Shown: piece after piece, positions 21,418 to 32,588 of the stretch
Layout: every line of letters begins with the position of its first letter
Numbering within the stretch: the first letter of the stretch is position 1
Notes under the pieces: model-generated
Told to the model about the DNA's origin: nothing
The model's database searches: none
Seen by the model: only the letters and a program-made list of their open reading frames with translations
Program-made: the position numbers and the translations under genes
Origin: Zelopaecilomyces penicillatus
Lineage: Eukaryota; Ascomycota; Sordariomycetes; Hypocreales; Pseudodiploosporaceae
Direction of reading: 5' to 3'
Assembly: GCA_005765155.1 (NCBI GenBank)
Contig: VCCP01000006.1
Span: forward strand, 2,182,501-2,246,500
DNA length: 64,000 nt

Positions 21418-22347
21418 TCATGACCCAACACCTTCTTGACAAGCCACAGCCATAGCTAGGGCGTCAAGACCGCTGCTCGGCATTCCGCCAATACCGCCGC
21501 CTGGACGATTGAGGAGTGGAAGATCAAGACCGCGCATTTCCCATGATGTGGCGCTTGGCGAGGCTAGCGGAGGTGTAGGAAGTGGAAACTGTTTTGGAAT
21601 GTGTTCCATTGATTCCCAAGGTGTAGAAGAATCGCGACCATTAGTTGAGGAACGACTACGGCCAGAGGATGTTGAGCTCCGTCGTGCCTCGGCGATTGCA
21701 GCTTTGTGTGTTCGTTGACCACTACCAGAGGAGCGGCTCTTGTCCTTGTAATGTGTCTCAAGGTGCTGTTTCATGTTGTCGGCGCGCGTAAATTTCTTGT
21801 GGCAGCCTGTATAGGTGCACTGGACAGCTTTTTCGGCAGTGTGGATCTTAGAATGGCGCGAGGCATGGCCAGAAGTGGTAAATGTCTTTTCGCAACCATG
21901 ACTGTCGCGATAGCGGCACGGATACCGTTTTCCTGGACGCTCAGGCACAGACGAGTTGGCGGAGCTGTCGTCCTCATACGATGCTGAGCGACTGCTATCA
22001 ACATATGCGGGACGCTTCGCGGGAGGCACCTCAACAGCATACTCGTGGCTGAGAGGATAGTGTGATCCTCTAGGATAGCTGTAATCCACAGAGGGCGTCA
22101 ACGGAGATATGGGGTCATTGCTCATCTGCGAATCGTAGGAATCTGAGCGCAGCAGCTCTGGAGTATTGGGGGATGAAGAGCCACTGCGAGGAGCAAGTTG
22201 GGGACGGAGGGACAAGCTGGTAGAGGTTTGATAGCTCTGCTGATGATGAGGCTTCTTGTGGCGGGTACTGCTATCGTCATTGAGCAGCGAGACCTGGCGG
22301 CCTGCCGCATCACGAACTTGCATCATCGTATCGTTGATTGAACACAA
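21418..22347 (-). CDS. C2H2 zinc-finger transcription factor (FlbC-like)
   Basis: Single-exon regulator of 309 aa, probably nuclear. Residues 1-140 are Ser/Pro-rich and disordered. Two adjacent C2H2 fingers follow: finger 1 has C144, C152, H165 and H169 in a wide C-X7-C form (CRYRDSHGCEKTFTTSGHAS), and finger 2 has C177, C182, H195 and H199 (CTYTGCHKKFTRADNMKQH). A basic Ser/Arg region runs 200-240, then a Pro/Gly-rich tail. The finger pair with the long first loop recalls Aspergillus FlbC, an activator of conidiation genes; this is from memory and needs an alignment. The first ATG at 22347 is used. The upstream region is long (more than 1 kb), with microsatellites. Confidence 0.85.
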   Translation of the reverse strand: MCSINDTMMQVRDAAGRQVSLLNDDSSTRHKKPHHQQSYQTSTSLSLRPQLAPRSGSSSPNTPELLRSDSYDSQMSNDPISPLTPSVDYSYPRGSHYPLSHEYAVEVPPAKRPAYVDSSRSASYEDDSSANSSVPERPGKRYPCRYRDSHGCEKTFTTSGHASRHSKIHTAEKAVQCTYTGCHKKFTRADNMKQHLETHYKDKSRSSGSGQRTHKAAIAEARRSSTSSGRSRSSTNGRDSSTPWESMEHIPKQFPLPTPPLASPSATSWEMRGLDLPLLNRPGGGIGGMPSSGLDALAMAVACQEGVGS

Positions 22348-23114
22348 TGGTGTAAGAAGGAATAGATCTGGTATTTGAATGGGTGGCGAGAGGTCTGGAG
22401 CAGTGTGATCGGCACACGTTGACTAGATGGCTGTATCAAATGCCGACAGACTAGGGCGGCTATGGCCTTGGTCAAGGGTAGAAAGTAGTGTGAGTTGCTG
22501 ACTGTTGCTTGGTCACAGGTAAATGCTGCTTGTCCTTCCGGATGAAGGCAATGCAAAATCAAATTCCGAGCGGATTGCCTGCCGAGTAAACGGACGGTGA
22601 CAGTTCGTGACGTGGGAGGAAGAAGCAAAAATGGCAGTAAATTGTAGCGGTGGTGAGACGAGCAGAGTGGGAGAGGGCGGAAGGACTTGTTTGTTCCACC
22701 GGCGACTCGGACAAGCTAATTATAGGAGTGGACTGCTGCGTTGGAATGCGGATGGAGGAAGCTGTCGAGAAGAACCAGAAAGCAGTAGAGGAGCAGTAGG
22801 AAGCAGTTGATGGAAGCGGTGGGAGGCAGAAGAAGCGCAGGAGGAAGCTGGGAGAAGAAGGGCCAGACTGGTGGGGAGAGGGGAGGGATGGGATTTTGTT
22901 CAAAGCTGTGTGTCGCAGCCGGAAACCCATCCATCAACAGATCGAGGGATCGAGGGTTGTTTGACAACGAGAGACAACAGAACCCACTCCAGGTACCTTC
23001 CTCTAGGCACACCAGCACCCACTGCTCGCAGCCCAAAAACCCTTCCAGCAGCACGCAGGTATGCAGCCTTAGGGTGGCAGGGGTCGTCGGTGGGAACAGG
23101 GAGCAAGGGTCTGG

Positions 23115-23136
23115 CTGCTGCTGCTGCTGCTGCTGC
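23115..23136 (+). repeat. CTG microsatellite
   Basis: Seven CTG units in a row upstream of the C2H2 gene, followed at 23187-23216 by three ccgctaca units spaced 11 bases apart. Confidence 0.8.
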
Positions 23137-26100
23137 GCTGGGGACACGGGGCAGGGCCAAGGACGTTTCCAGGGCTCTCGCAGGGCCCGCTACAGCGCCG
23201 CTACAAGACCGCTACAGGGCCTTTGCAGGGCCTGCCAAGGAGTGTGGAGAGGCATCTGGGGCGCTCGCAGGGGTCGTCGCAGGGGGGAGGGGTGTGGCTG
23301 ATGTTGGGGTTCAAAGGGTGGCGCCGCCTGGGGCTACAGGGACTGCTCGTAGTACAGCACCAATAAGCAGGTAGGTGGGTGTGCCCATACCTGGCGGCGC
23401 GTGTCTGGAGTCTTGTGTCTAGTGTCTGAGGACATGCGTTGAACCAGGTCGTATTGTACAGTACGGCGCACTTGTACACCTCTCTAAGGCAGTGGCACCA
23501 AGTCTGCAGCGGAGAGCAACGTCATGTCACTCTGTCGTACCACGCCGCCTCTGCTTCGTATCCTGGCAGTCATGTATTCTAGGTGGCGCGGCGGTTCCCG
23601 GACAGGACAGTGGGAGGAGAAGCCAGCTTTATTAGCAGATTCGCGCAGCAAATTATGGACTTGGTGGACGCGTTTATGCCCAGGCACCTGCGAGGTACTT
23701 GTACCTTCCTCCGCTCGCCGGTTGGGGACAGACTCGCATAAGAGAAGATGGAGAAGAGCAATGATAAAGAGTAATCAAGTGTGCAGCATTTACTTGGCCA
23801 AGAGGTGGTGTTCTCGCCTGCAGCAGCAAAAGATCCCTCCGCCCATTCCAACACGCTTGAGTTGAATACTCGAAAGCCCAAAGTATTCTGCATATGCGCC
23901 TCCCTCGCCTGGCCGTTGAGGTTGTGTCGTGGCGATCGGGTGTGGATGCTCATAAGTACTGTGTAGGTTTGTTGGAATGGCCAGACAGGCAACATATGTC
24001 AGGATCAGGCAGTCAATCCTATATGGAGTTCTTTTTTCCGGCATGCAAACCTACAATGATTGAGCCGACACGTCCAATGCCAACAATAGCCATCCAGAAA
24101 TCCTCCCGAAGATGGGATTGTCAGGGCGTCCCCTGATCATCTCGAATCTCCATCTTCAACACCCTCGCACCTTCCTACACCTCAACTACGAACGACATCC
24201 CAGCATCGACTGCCTCTGCTAGAAACAGTCGTTGCTCAGTACGAAAAGCTTATACGGGATTGAACTGCTCGTCTACTTCGCATGTTCCTTGTAATCTCTT
24301 GACACTGACATTGCTTCGTACAAGTCGTGTCCGTTACATATATTTTCATGCCCCAACTCTGATGTCATTACCTCATACCACACTTTGCAAACACAGGTTG
24401 GTGACCTTGTGCTGACAAACCTGGGGCTTGGCTTGAGGCGAAAAGCCATGTACAATGGTGAGTGGGCGTACATGGCGGGGTGTTTGGCCGGCTCGCCCCC
24501 AAAAAGGCCCTCCCAAAGCTAAAAAAGAGTTGTGTGAATCTACGTAGTAACCAGCTGCCACAGGTCCTTTGCGAGAAATTAGAGAAAATGTCTTTGTTGG
24601 TTCCGTGCTACTAGTAGGAAAATAAAGAAGTAGCACACAGTACGTTGAAGGTGCAATCCTACTCTGGTCAAAGGGTGTGGATTGCTATGAGAGGAGTGTG
24701 GATAGTACTTTACGCGCATGCTCATCTCTCTCGCCTTCTCCAAGGAAGGACCCTGATCCCACCACCAAAAACTCGATCGCAAATCCTCAACATGCCCCGC
24801 GTGTGGATCATCAGGCTCCTCCCAGCGAGCCCACGGACGGTGAAATTTGGTCATTCTGATTGCAGGCTTTCGTTTGATCGACGTCATTGTTCCAATATCT
24901 ACTTTGTGCCGCTCCGCAGACCGGGAAGCGCGAAGGGTGCAAGATATCCCTATGCACATCGAACTTCATGCGGGGGGGGGGATTCGTACACGCTACGTTG
25001 GTTGTTACTCAATAGAGTTATTCGCCGCCTCTGGAACAGGCGCAGCAAGCCTCGGTATTCCCCAGCTGGTATCAAGCCGCTCCCGCTCCCTTTGCTCAAT
25101 GGCTTAACATACCGCCTACCAAGGTAGTGCAAGCGCAAATACCACCAGACTTTCTAGTCACGGATACTGTAGTTCCCCTTTTAGTGTGGTTCAGCAAAGT
25201 TTCCTGTCTACCCCTTGACCCGCGACCTACCGACAGGGTGGTGGGTTGAAAACGCCACCCACCAGGCACAGTACACAGGCATTGTCAGCCATCTGGTGAT
25301 TTTTCGCAGGGCCCGGGTTGAATCCATTTCATCACACGAGTCGTCGCAATCGCTGCGCTCACGATGTCTGATTTCTGGTCCCCCTTCAGCGGCTGATCCT
25401 TCAATAATTTGTTTAGCATGAAGCCATCCCCGTGATCAGTCTAAAAACGCTGCTATACGAGGCTCGATTAACTCGCACGCAGTATGCAATTCTAAATTGT
25501 GGACAGCTCTTGGCTCGCATCGCCACTAATTGAGTCGGCCCACATGAACCAAGGACTGGTTATAGACTGAACAGAGTTTAAAAACACAACCTCACCCGGC
25601 CACATACCCAGAATCATCAGCTTAGTCGGCCATTGTTGAACTAGGCAACAAACTAAGCGGCGTTGCCTTGGTCTGAGGATTAAATCGAAGTAGACTGCAG
25701 GCGCTGGCATGGACGTGCGAATCCATGGGAATCATGTTCAATTATACTAGTATTCAGTCATCCTAAAGACATTATGATGTCATGGAAGCTCAAGATGCCC
25801 TCCAAAAGCACATCGCCATCCATGGCACAAAGAGATGGGCTAGAGAGGAGATCAATGTTGCTGCCACTGGCTCGGAGACGACTCCGATGAATCAATCTGG
25901 CTGACACGCGCCAGAGAAGCGAGAAGGAAAGCTGACGCCTCATCCAGGGTCGTCAGAGCAAAACAGGGTCCAGGACTTTAGTGGCTACATGGTCCACCTA
26001 TCTGTCTCTGCGCCGCCAGCCAGTAATCGGGCAGATCGGGAGACGTCGCCCGTCCCCTTTCAAAAAGGCGGCGGTACGACGCTACCTAACTGGCGCGCCG

Positions 26101-29100
26101 AATAACAGTAACCTTCTGGGACTCGTGCGTTTACAGACAATGAGCTAAGGAAGCGACTCCGAGTCTCCGACGACCACTCATTCGTAGGAAGGTAGGTACA
26201 GTAGGCACCTTCACACCGTCGTAGCGCTGGTGCTGGTTGTCACTGTGAGGGTGTACGTAGGTACATTCGAGAGTCTTGGGGGCTCCACGAAGCTGCGGCT
26301 TGGCAACCCCCCTCCGGACCTCTCCTCCAGCATGGCTTGGCTTCAGCGCCTCACTGCATGCCTCCAGCCCTGTGTTGTCCAATGCCAGCTAATTACTGGA
26401 TAGCTACAGGCTCACCCTCGCTCTCCTCTACTCTAATCTGCCTACACCACTACTTAGCATTCACTCATAAGCACATGCAGAACACAACCCAGCCTATCAC
26501 TAACCTCAAACTAGAGACAAACGCCCATGAGCGATAAAATCGTGTACGGGAGCAGGCTCTCAGTACCACAAGCTCCAAGCTGTTGCCACACAATAAACAC
26601 CACATGCAGTACGAAGTACTTTCGGGCAACCATGTTAAGATGAGGGGTTGAGCCAACAGGGTGGCGCTGGATAGGATGCAAATCTTGCACAAGGCCATGC
26701 CTGGATGAATGGCTTTTTGCATTGCTTTCCCCTCTTGCTTTGTGTTACCCACACCGGTGACTCTTGGTGTTGATTATCCTTGACCTTGGACGCATCGGTT
26801 GCTTTACTCCGGAAGTAGGATTGGGGGCACTGCACGGCCTTCCTAGTAACTTGCGAACACTCGCACAACTGACTTTGGCTTGCGGTTTTCCCATGAGTGT
26901 ATTCTTGCGTGTTCAGAGTGTGGGAACTTTCTGCCCTGCTGACAAGACGACGTCATTACGGCTCGGGCTTTTGGGGCATTTCCGTTTCGTTGGACCCTCG
27001 ACATAGATGAATACGCGCATGTTGATCAAGCACACACGAGTGATCAACGCTGTCTAAATATTCTGAACCCCGTAATGCTCGGAGCGTTATTTCCGGCACC
27101 GCTAGCAGATGTAAGGCAATTCCTTGTGTGTTCGTTCATTCTCCCAAAAACAATAGAAGTGATAGGTTGGCATGCCAGGAGGGGACATCCAGTCAATACA
27201 AGCGTGAGGATGTGTTGGACATTCGTCGCTCAACTCCTAACTCAATCAAGACGTCCACATCTGCCTCCTCCTCAGTCCTTTCAACATGCCAGCAAAGCCC
27301 CCTACTTAATTCCGCTGGCTTGACACAGCCAATGTGCGTGAGAAACGCAAGCAAGAATCTCGGAAGTATGGTATGGAGTGGCTAGCATCTGAATGGCCTG
27401 CGTACATCTAGCTTCAGTATTGATGTTCCTAGTGGCGCTAGTCTGCATGCTTGGTCTGCCACGAGGGATTCCCGACATACTGGCGATGGCTGAGATACGT
27501 CCGACTGGTTTAGAAGCCAATATATTTTTTTCAGCCCAGACGCTTCACAAAATCTTGACAAGGCAATCTGAGAGAGGGCGGGGTGGGATACAAACGTAGC
27601 CAGAGAAGCAAGGTTAGAAAAAAAGTAAACCAACCCCGAGGGGCGTGAGCCCTGCTGATTACACTAGGGGTGACCCTAAGCTTAGAGCTAGCTGTGTTAC
27701 TTGCAACTCTTCCAGTAAAGATCCCCTCATTAGTTATGAATAGTCAAATGGCTTGTTCATTCAATGTTTGACCTCTTGCTGATAGAAAGCAACACCTTAA
27801 CCCTGGCATGTCAGAGCTGTTACTCACGGCAAATTACTCAATCCTCGAAAACAGCAACACATACTAACAAGTGTCAAATTAAGTATCCAATTTGTCTACG
27901 CTTGACAACTCAACAACAAAAGAAAACAGTGTTAAAAAACTTCCCCGAAATATCTCTGCAGGGAAGGCACATTAGTGGCCGAGAATACAAAAATGCTTGT
28001 TGTGGTAACTCTACTGATACATCTTGATGCTCCCAATATCCAGAGTACCTAGACGTTGCTGCTCGGCAGGCAAGTGACATTCAAGTTCCGACAGCAAGTG
28101 TAGTAGGTAGTCATGTTGCAAGGCACTAACAGGGGACTGGGGATGAACTCTACCATAACGTTGAGTAGACTAGGAAGAGAAAAGTCTAGGACGCTGACCT
28201 CTTCCCGTAGGTATACGGAGTACAGTTCACACACATCGCCTAGACTGATAATAAGGCCCGATATCTGGTTCAGGCTGGTGGCAATGCAGCCCGTTAATCA
28301 AACAAGGAAGCGGCCGCCATCAAACATAATACCCAAGTCTGCCGAATATGCTGAGCAGAAAATATAGCTAATTTGGCGCTAAATGAATGTTGCTTGAGGG
28401 AAATGTCTAAAAGCAACAAGAGACACCTCCTAATTAAAAAGCTCAAAACACAACAGTCACCAATTTGTTTTCGCATTTTGTTTCTCTTACAGGCAGAGCA
28501 CAGTGTCATAAAGCAGTTTTCGTTTGGGGCCAGGCCAAGCGACAAAGTGTTGCATATCATTTTGACTTCTTTTTTTGGTCCTTTTCCGGGCTCGGTGTTT
28601 TTCTTACCACAAGGGCGGGTTTTTTTTTCTTCGAGTCACAAGTGCATGTCATCCCGACGATCATTGCCCGGGATTGATCGAAAAATTGTTTTCCCAAAAC
28701 ATATCTGGCGTTCTCTTCCTATTCCATTTACACACTGGCCCTTGCGTTGTGTCAGTTGTGCGGGCGGCGCGTGGGCAGCGTTTGAGTGGTCGCCGACGCC
28801 CATGAACAGGGCCAGGAAAGCTGTTGGAAACGGAACCCTGATGTTGCTAGACGAGAAAAGGTCGATGACAGGTACAGGCTCCGATCCCTTGCTAGGCTCC
28901 ACCTTGAACCAGTGCGGTCTGCGGAGATCAGAGAATTTGCTTGCGGATCGACAAAATGCGTTTTGGTGCAGGGAGGGGAAGAACCCGATGCTGAGAACCC
29001 ACATCCTTAGGGGTGAACCGCGCCCCACTCAGCCCCATACTCGGCAAAAACCTCGCTTGTGGCTGATGCAGGGTACACAAGGACAAGAAAGTACCTAGGT

Positions 29101-29673
29101 AGGTAGGTACTGTGATCCCATGGATTACTACCAGGTAGGTAATGTCCCGGACGAACAGGTTTTTTCTTCTTTTCTCATTCTTCTTCGCGTGAGCATGCTA
29201 ATCAAGTACGGAATACTCCGTACACGCCTGATTCAATTCGCGGTACATGGCATTGAGATGAGAAGTGTCGCGGCAAGGCCATCAGACATGTTGAAAACCT
29301 AGATTGGGCAGTACTCACAAGCAGTGCAGCGCTAATTAGATTGTGCCGTGCCTTGGGAATGGGTCTAACCTGATCCGGGAAATCTACTGGAACTTCTAGC
29401 TGGGCCAGCCTGTAATAACTACACATTCCTATATATATGCACAATATGGCAGTTGATGTGTGAAACTGAAAACACACACCTTATTAAAGACGGTTCGTAG
29501 CTGTATGAATCAAATCCTGCACACACTCCAGCCTTGAGTGACAGGAGTTCGGGTGATACCTCGTGCCCGTACTTCAGAAATGGGCAACACGACAAAAGTC
29601 GGACAGGAGAAAGGCGATTATCGAATATTCCAAACAAGCCAGATAATACTACTGTTGGCCATCTGCCAAGGTT

Positions 29674-29717
29674 TAGAAATTGGGGGCTCAACATTGGGGT
29701 AGAAATTGGGGGCTCAA
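29674..29717 (+). repeat. Direct 18-bp repeat
   Basis: The string tagaaattgggggctcaa occurs at 29674-29691 and again at 29700-29717, a 26-base period. Confidence 0.85.
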
Positions 29718-32024
29718 TCGTTGCAAAGAAAGGATCAGCTTAAGATCACACTCCTCCTTCCGTTCGAAACCAACCCAGCCTCACCCCCCACTGCAGCCAC
29801 CGTCTGTCAAAGACGGGAAGGAGACACCGACATCAGCAAGCAAAGGGAAGGTATCGGGCTCATGACAGGAAAAAAAGCTGAACCCCTGCTGAAATTCGCC
29901 CTAGAAAGCTGCAGCTCATGCGAGAATTCTCACCTATTCACCGATCGTTGCGTTATGCCAAGGCCCACACATTAACTAACATCTGACAATGCAAACCAAT
30001 ACGTAGTACGTCATATCAACCTACTTCCTACACCCCTGAAAAGGATGAAAGGGAGAAGAAACGCCGGTCTTGCTCTCAGTGGGGACGCGCGGGATGCGCC
30101 CGTTGATGGTGCTGCCCAGCTGTCTTCGTTGGAAAGTATTTACCGTTTAGAAGGCAACAGTTAATTTATCAGATAGTAACAGCTGCGGCACACACTGCCC
30201 GTCAATCACTGCTGGTTGGGTGGGATTGCATGGCCTCACTACTACTACAACAACAACATGCCCCTGTGCTGTGCCGAGCGTCGACCCGGACCAGGCGGAG
30301 GATTTTCAAGGCCGCCCTCTCCAGGGTTGCACAGGCAATACCCTCCGCCCGTTACTCTGGGAGCCGCTTTGACGATCGAGATCTGCGAAGAAAAAGAAAG
30401 CAATGTTGTGGGTGAGTAGGTCATTATAACGAAGACAATGGCGACTCAGTTGGAGCAGCGGAGCGGCTGACAGCTGACACCCATCCCATCCCCTTGGAAC
30501 TGATGTCTGAGCCATTAGAAGTGTAGTTTGGGAAGTGTTTTCTTCTCTTGGTTCATCAAGGAGACCCATCCAACGCCTCCAGCAGACAACCTCATCGATC
30601 GACCCGCCATGTTCTTGTACCACGAGTTGACTCTACGTCATCATCCGGGACGTTTGGTCCCACTGGGTCCTTTTGCAGGAGAGCTCCAGCTGCGACATGG
30701 GACAGACGCCTGCCATCATCATAAACCTACGCTTTTTTTTTTTCACATCGCACACCCCCCAACTCCCTTGCCTGTCAAAAGCTCGAATAAGCGCGGGTAA
30801 GCCACCTTTTGTTTTTTCTTTGACAGTTTCAACGCTCTTGGCGAGCGGCTCAAGAAGCAAAAAAAGACAGCGGAATGACCGGAAGCAGAGGACATCTCAT
30901 CCTTAGAGCTTTCAGTTGGTCGCTAGCACATGGATTTGGAGACAAGCATCTCTCTAGTCGCTAATCACGATTCATGAGAGACCTCACCCTTTTTCTTTTT
31001 TATTTCACCCACGCATTGTCAAGGAAAGTATGGACGACTGCGCAATATCCGATCACTTTTAATAACTACATCGACTTCCCGTTAGCAGATCCTCGTTCCC
31101 GTGGTGTGGCCTGAATGACACCATTGGGTATCATGTCTGTTGGCTTTGATTGGGACCCCCCCCAACTTCCCATCTCCGCAGTGACATGCTTGCTTCATTT
31201 TCTTTATTTCTATTTTAGCAAAGCTCTTCGTATTGTAAGTTATTTAACCGGGAACAGGTCACATCTCAACGCCCTGATTCGTTGTCTGAATATGCAGGTC
31301 TTTTCTAGGGTTTTGTGGCTGTCCGCATCCACGAGTAAGTTCAAATGGCTTCCCCCCCCTCCCATGCCCACCTAAAATTCCCGCGATCTGCAATCTCGAT
31401 GTCGTGAAACTACCAGCGGGCCGCCCGATAATTAGAAAAGGCCGAGGTATGGCAAGGGGTATCTATGCCGCCTCCTCCAATGCCAGCTCGTTACTCCATC
31501 TGGCTGCCATGTTTCTTCTTCATTCCCACCGACCCCTTGATCTGTGTTGTATTTACAGTCATCCATTATCCTAATATGGATCGACGACCCTAACTATGAA
31601 TTGTGTTCACTCCTTTGTTTTTTACCCTGTATCTGACTATAGCTTAAATATTTTACATTCAATTTACAATGATTTAGATGTAGTATGCTGGACTCTCGTA
31701 GGGTAGACTAATGACAGTACACTTACCTTAGTTTGTGTAAATATGGATAAACGAGTTCGCATGTAGAAAACATTGGCATGTGTGCCACACAAAGATAAAA
31801 GGAGATGATATAGGTATATGCGACATGCACGCGTGATCACCCAAAGGCGTATCGGATTCAAGTTAAGGATCATGGAAGACGTTGTGTTTTCGATGTTTGT
31901 GCTCCTAACATATGAGCCCTGTCCAAACAGTCCTAACACTGGATGGCAGCAGAGGGTCGACTAGGCTGATTACCGGGCATATCGCAGAAATGTATGGCGA
32001 TCACGATCATAAGGACGATCACAC

Positions 32025-32095
32025 GCATGCACACGCGCGTACACGCATACCACACACATGGGCACACATACACAAAACACACACACACACACTGT
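32025..32095 (+). repeat. CA/GC alternating purine-pyrimidine tract
   Basis: A stretch of mainly CA, CG and TA dinucleotides ending in a run of CA repeats. Such tracts can adopt Z-form DNA and are length-variable. Confidence 0.7.
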
Positions 32096-32588
32096 AGCAG
32101 GTCAGATGCAGTACATCCAATCACTAGACAAAGTATCCCATTACCAAATCCATGTAGATACCTGTTCCTGCTTTTTATCCCCTGAAAGTAAAACGCCTTG
32201 ATCGCCGCAAGTCTGAATAGTTTCTAAAAGTAGGTGTACCTACCACGAATGATTTGTTTCCTCCTGGTTCCCTTTCCCCTGGGTAGATATGAATATGACG
32301 AGAATGTCTTTTGCGTAGGCTTACAAAGGGAATAAAAAAGCAAAGCAAGCGAGAACACATAAATCCAACCAAAATAGGAAGGGGATGCCGGAATAGATAT
32401 TCCGACAAAGAAGGTGGGAGAGAGAGAGAAAGCGTGTGTCTGTGTGGGCGTGTGTTATTCAGAGAAGAGTGTCGGAAATTAGAGTAGACCAGTGAAGGGG
32501 ACCGTGTTTAGAATAAATGATCATGATGATGTGGTGAGTTTTTTCATCAGCGTCCCTTGAGGCCCGAACCGCCCCTCTTTCTCCCCCC

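Larger units (their letters stand above)
22348..32588. other. Gene-poor region of about 10 kb
   Basis: I find no gene with recognisable domains or a coherent exon chain. The longest open frames (28373-29098 +, 24645-25127 +) lack an ATG at the true start or any family signature. Seen here: a CTG microsatellite near 23115-23136; three ccgctaca units with 11-base period at 23187-23216; an 18-bp direct repeat at 29674-29691 and 29700-29717; T/A runs; scattered tacctacc-type motifs; and a CA-rich alternating tract near 32025-32095. The first part is likely the C2H2 gene promoter and leader. The rest may hold non-coding transcripts or decayed elements, which cannot be told by eye. Confidence 0.45.

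Noticed and set aside
21418..22347. Plus-strand open frames over the C2H2 gene
   Set aside because: They are antisense shadows of a clear C2H2 coding sequence with low-complexity codons.
24645..25127. 160-codon open frame and overlapping frame 24847-25107
   Set aside because: Composition looks random, no domain is seen, and two frames overlap without splice logic. I could not build a gene from them.
28373..29098. 241-codon open frame on the plus strand
   Set aside because: It starts at a non-ATG codon, shows no family signature, and the opposite strand is also open over much of it.
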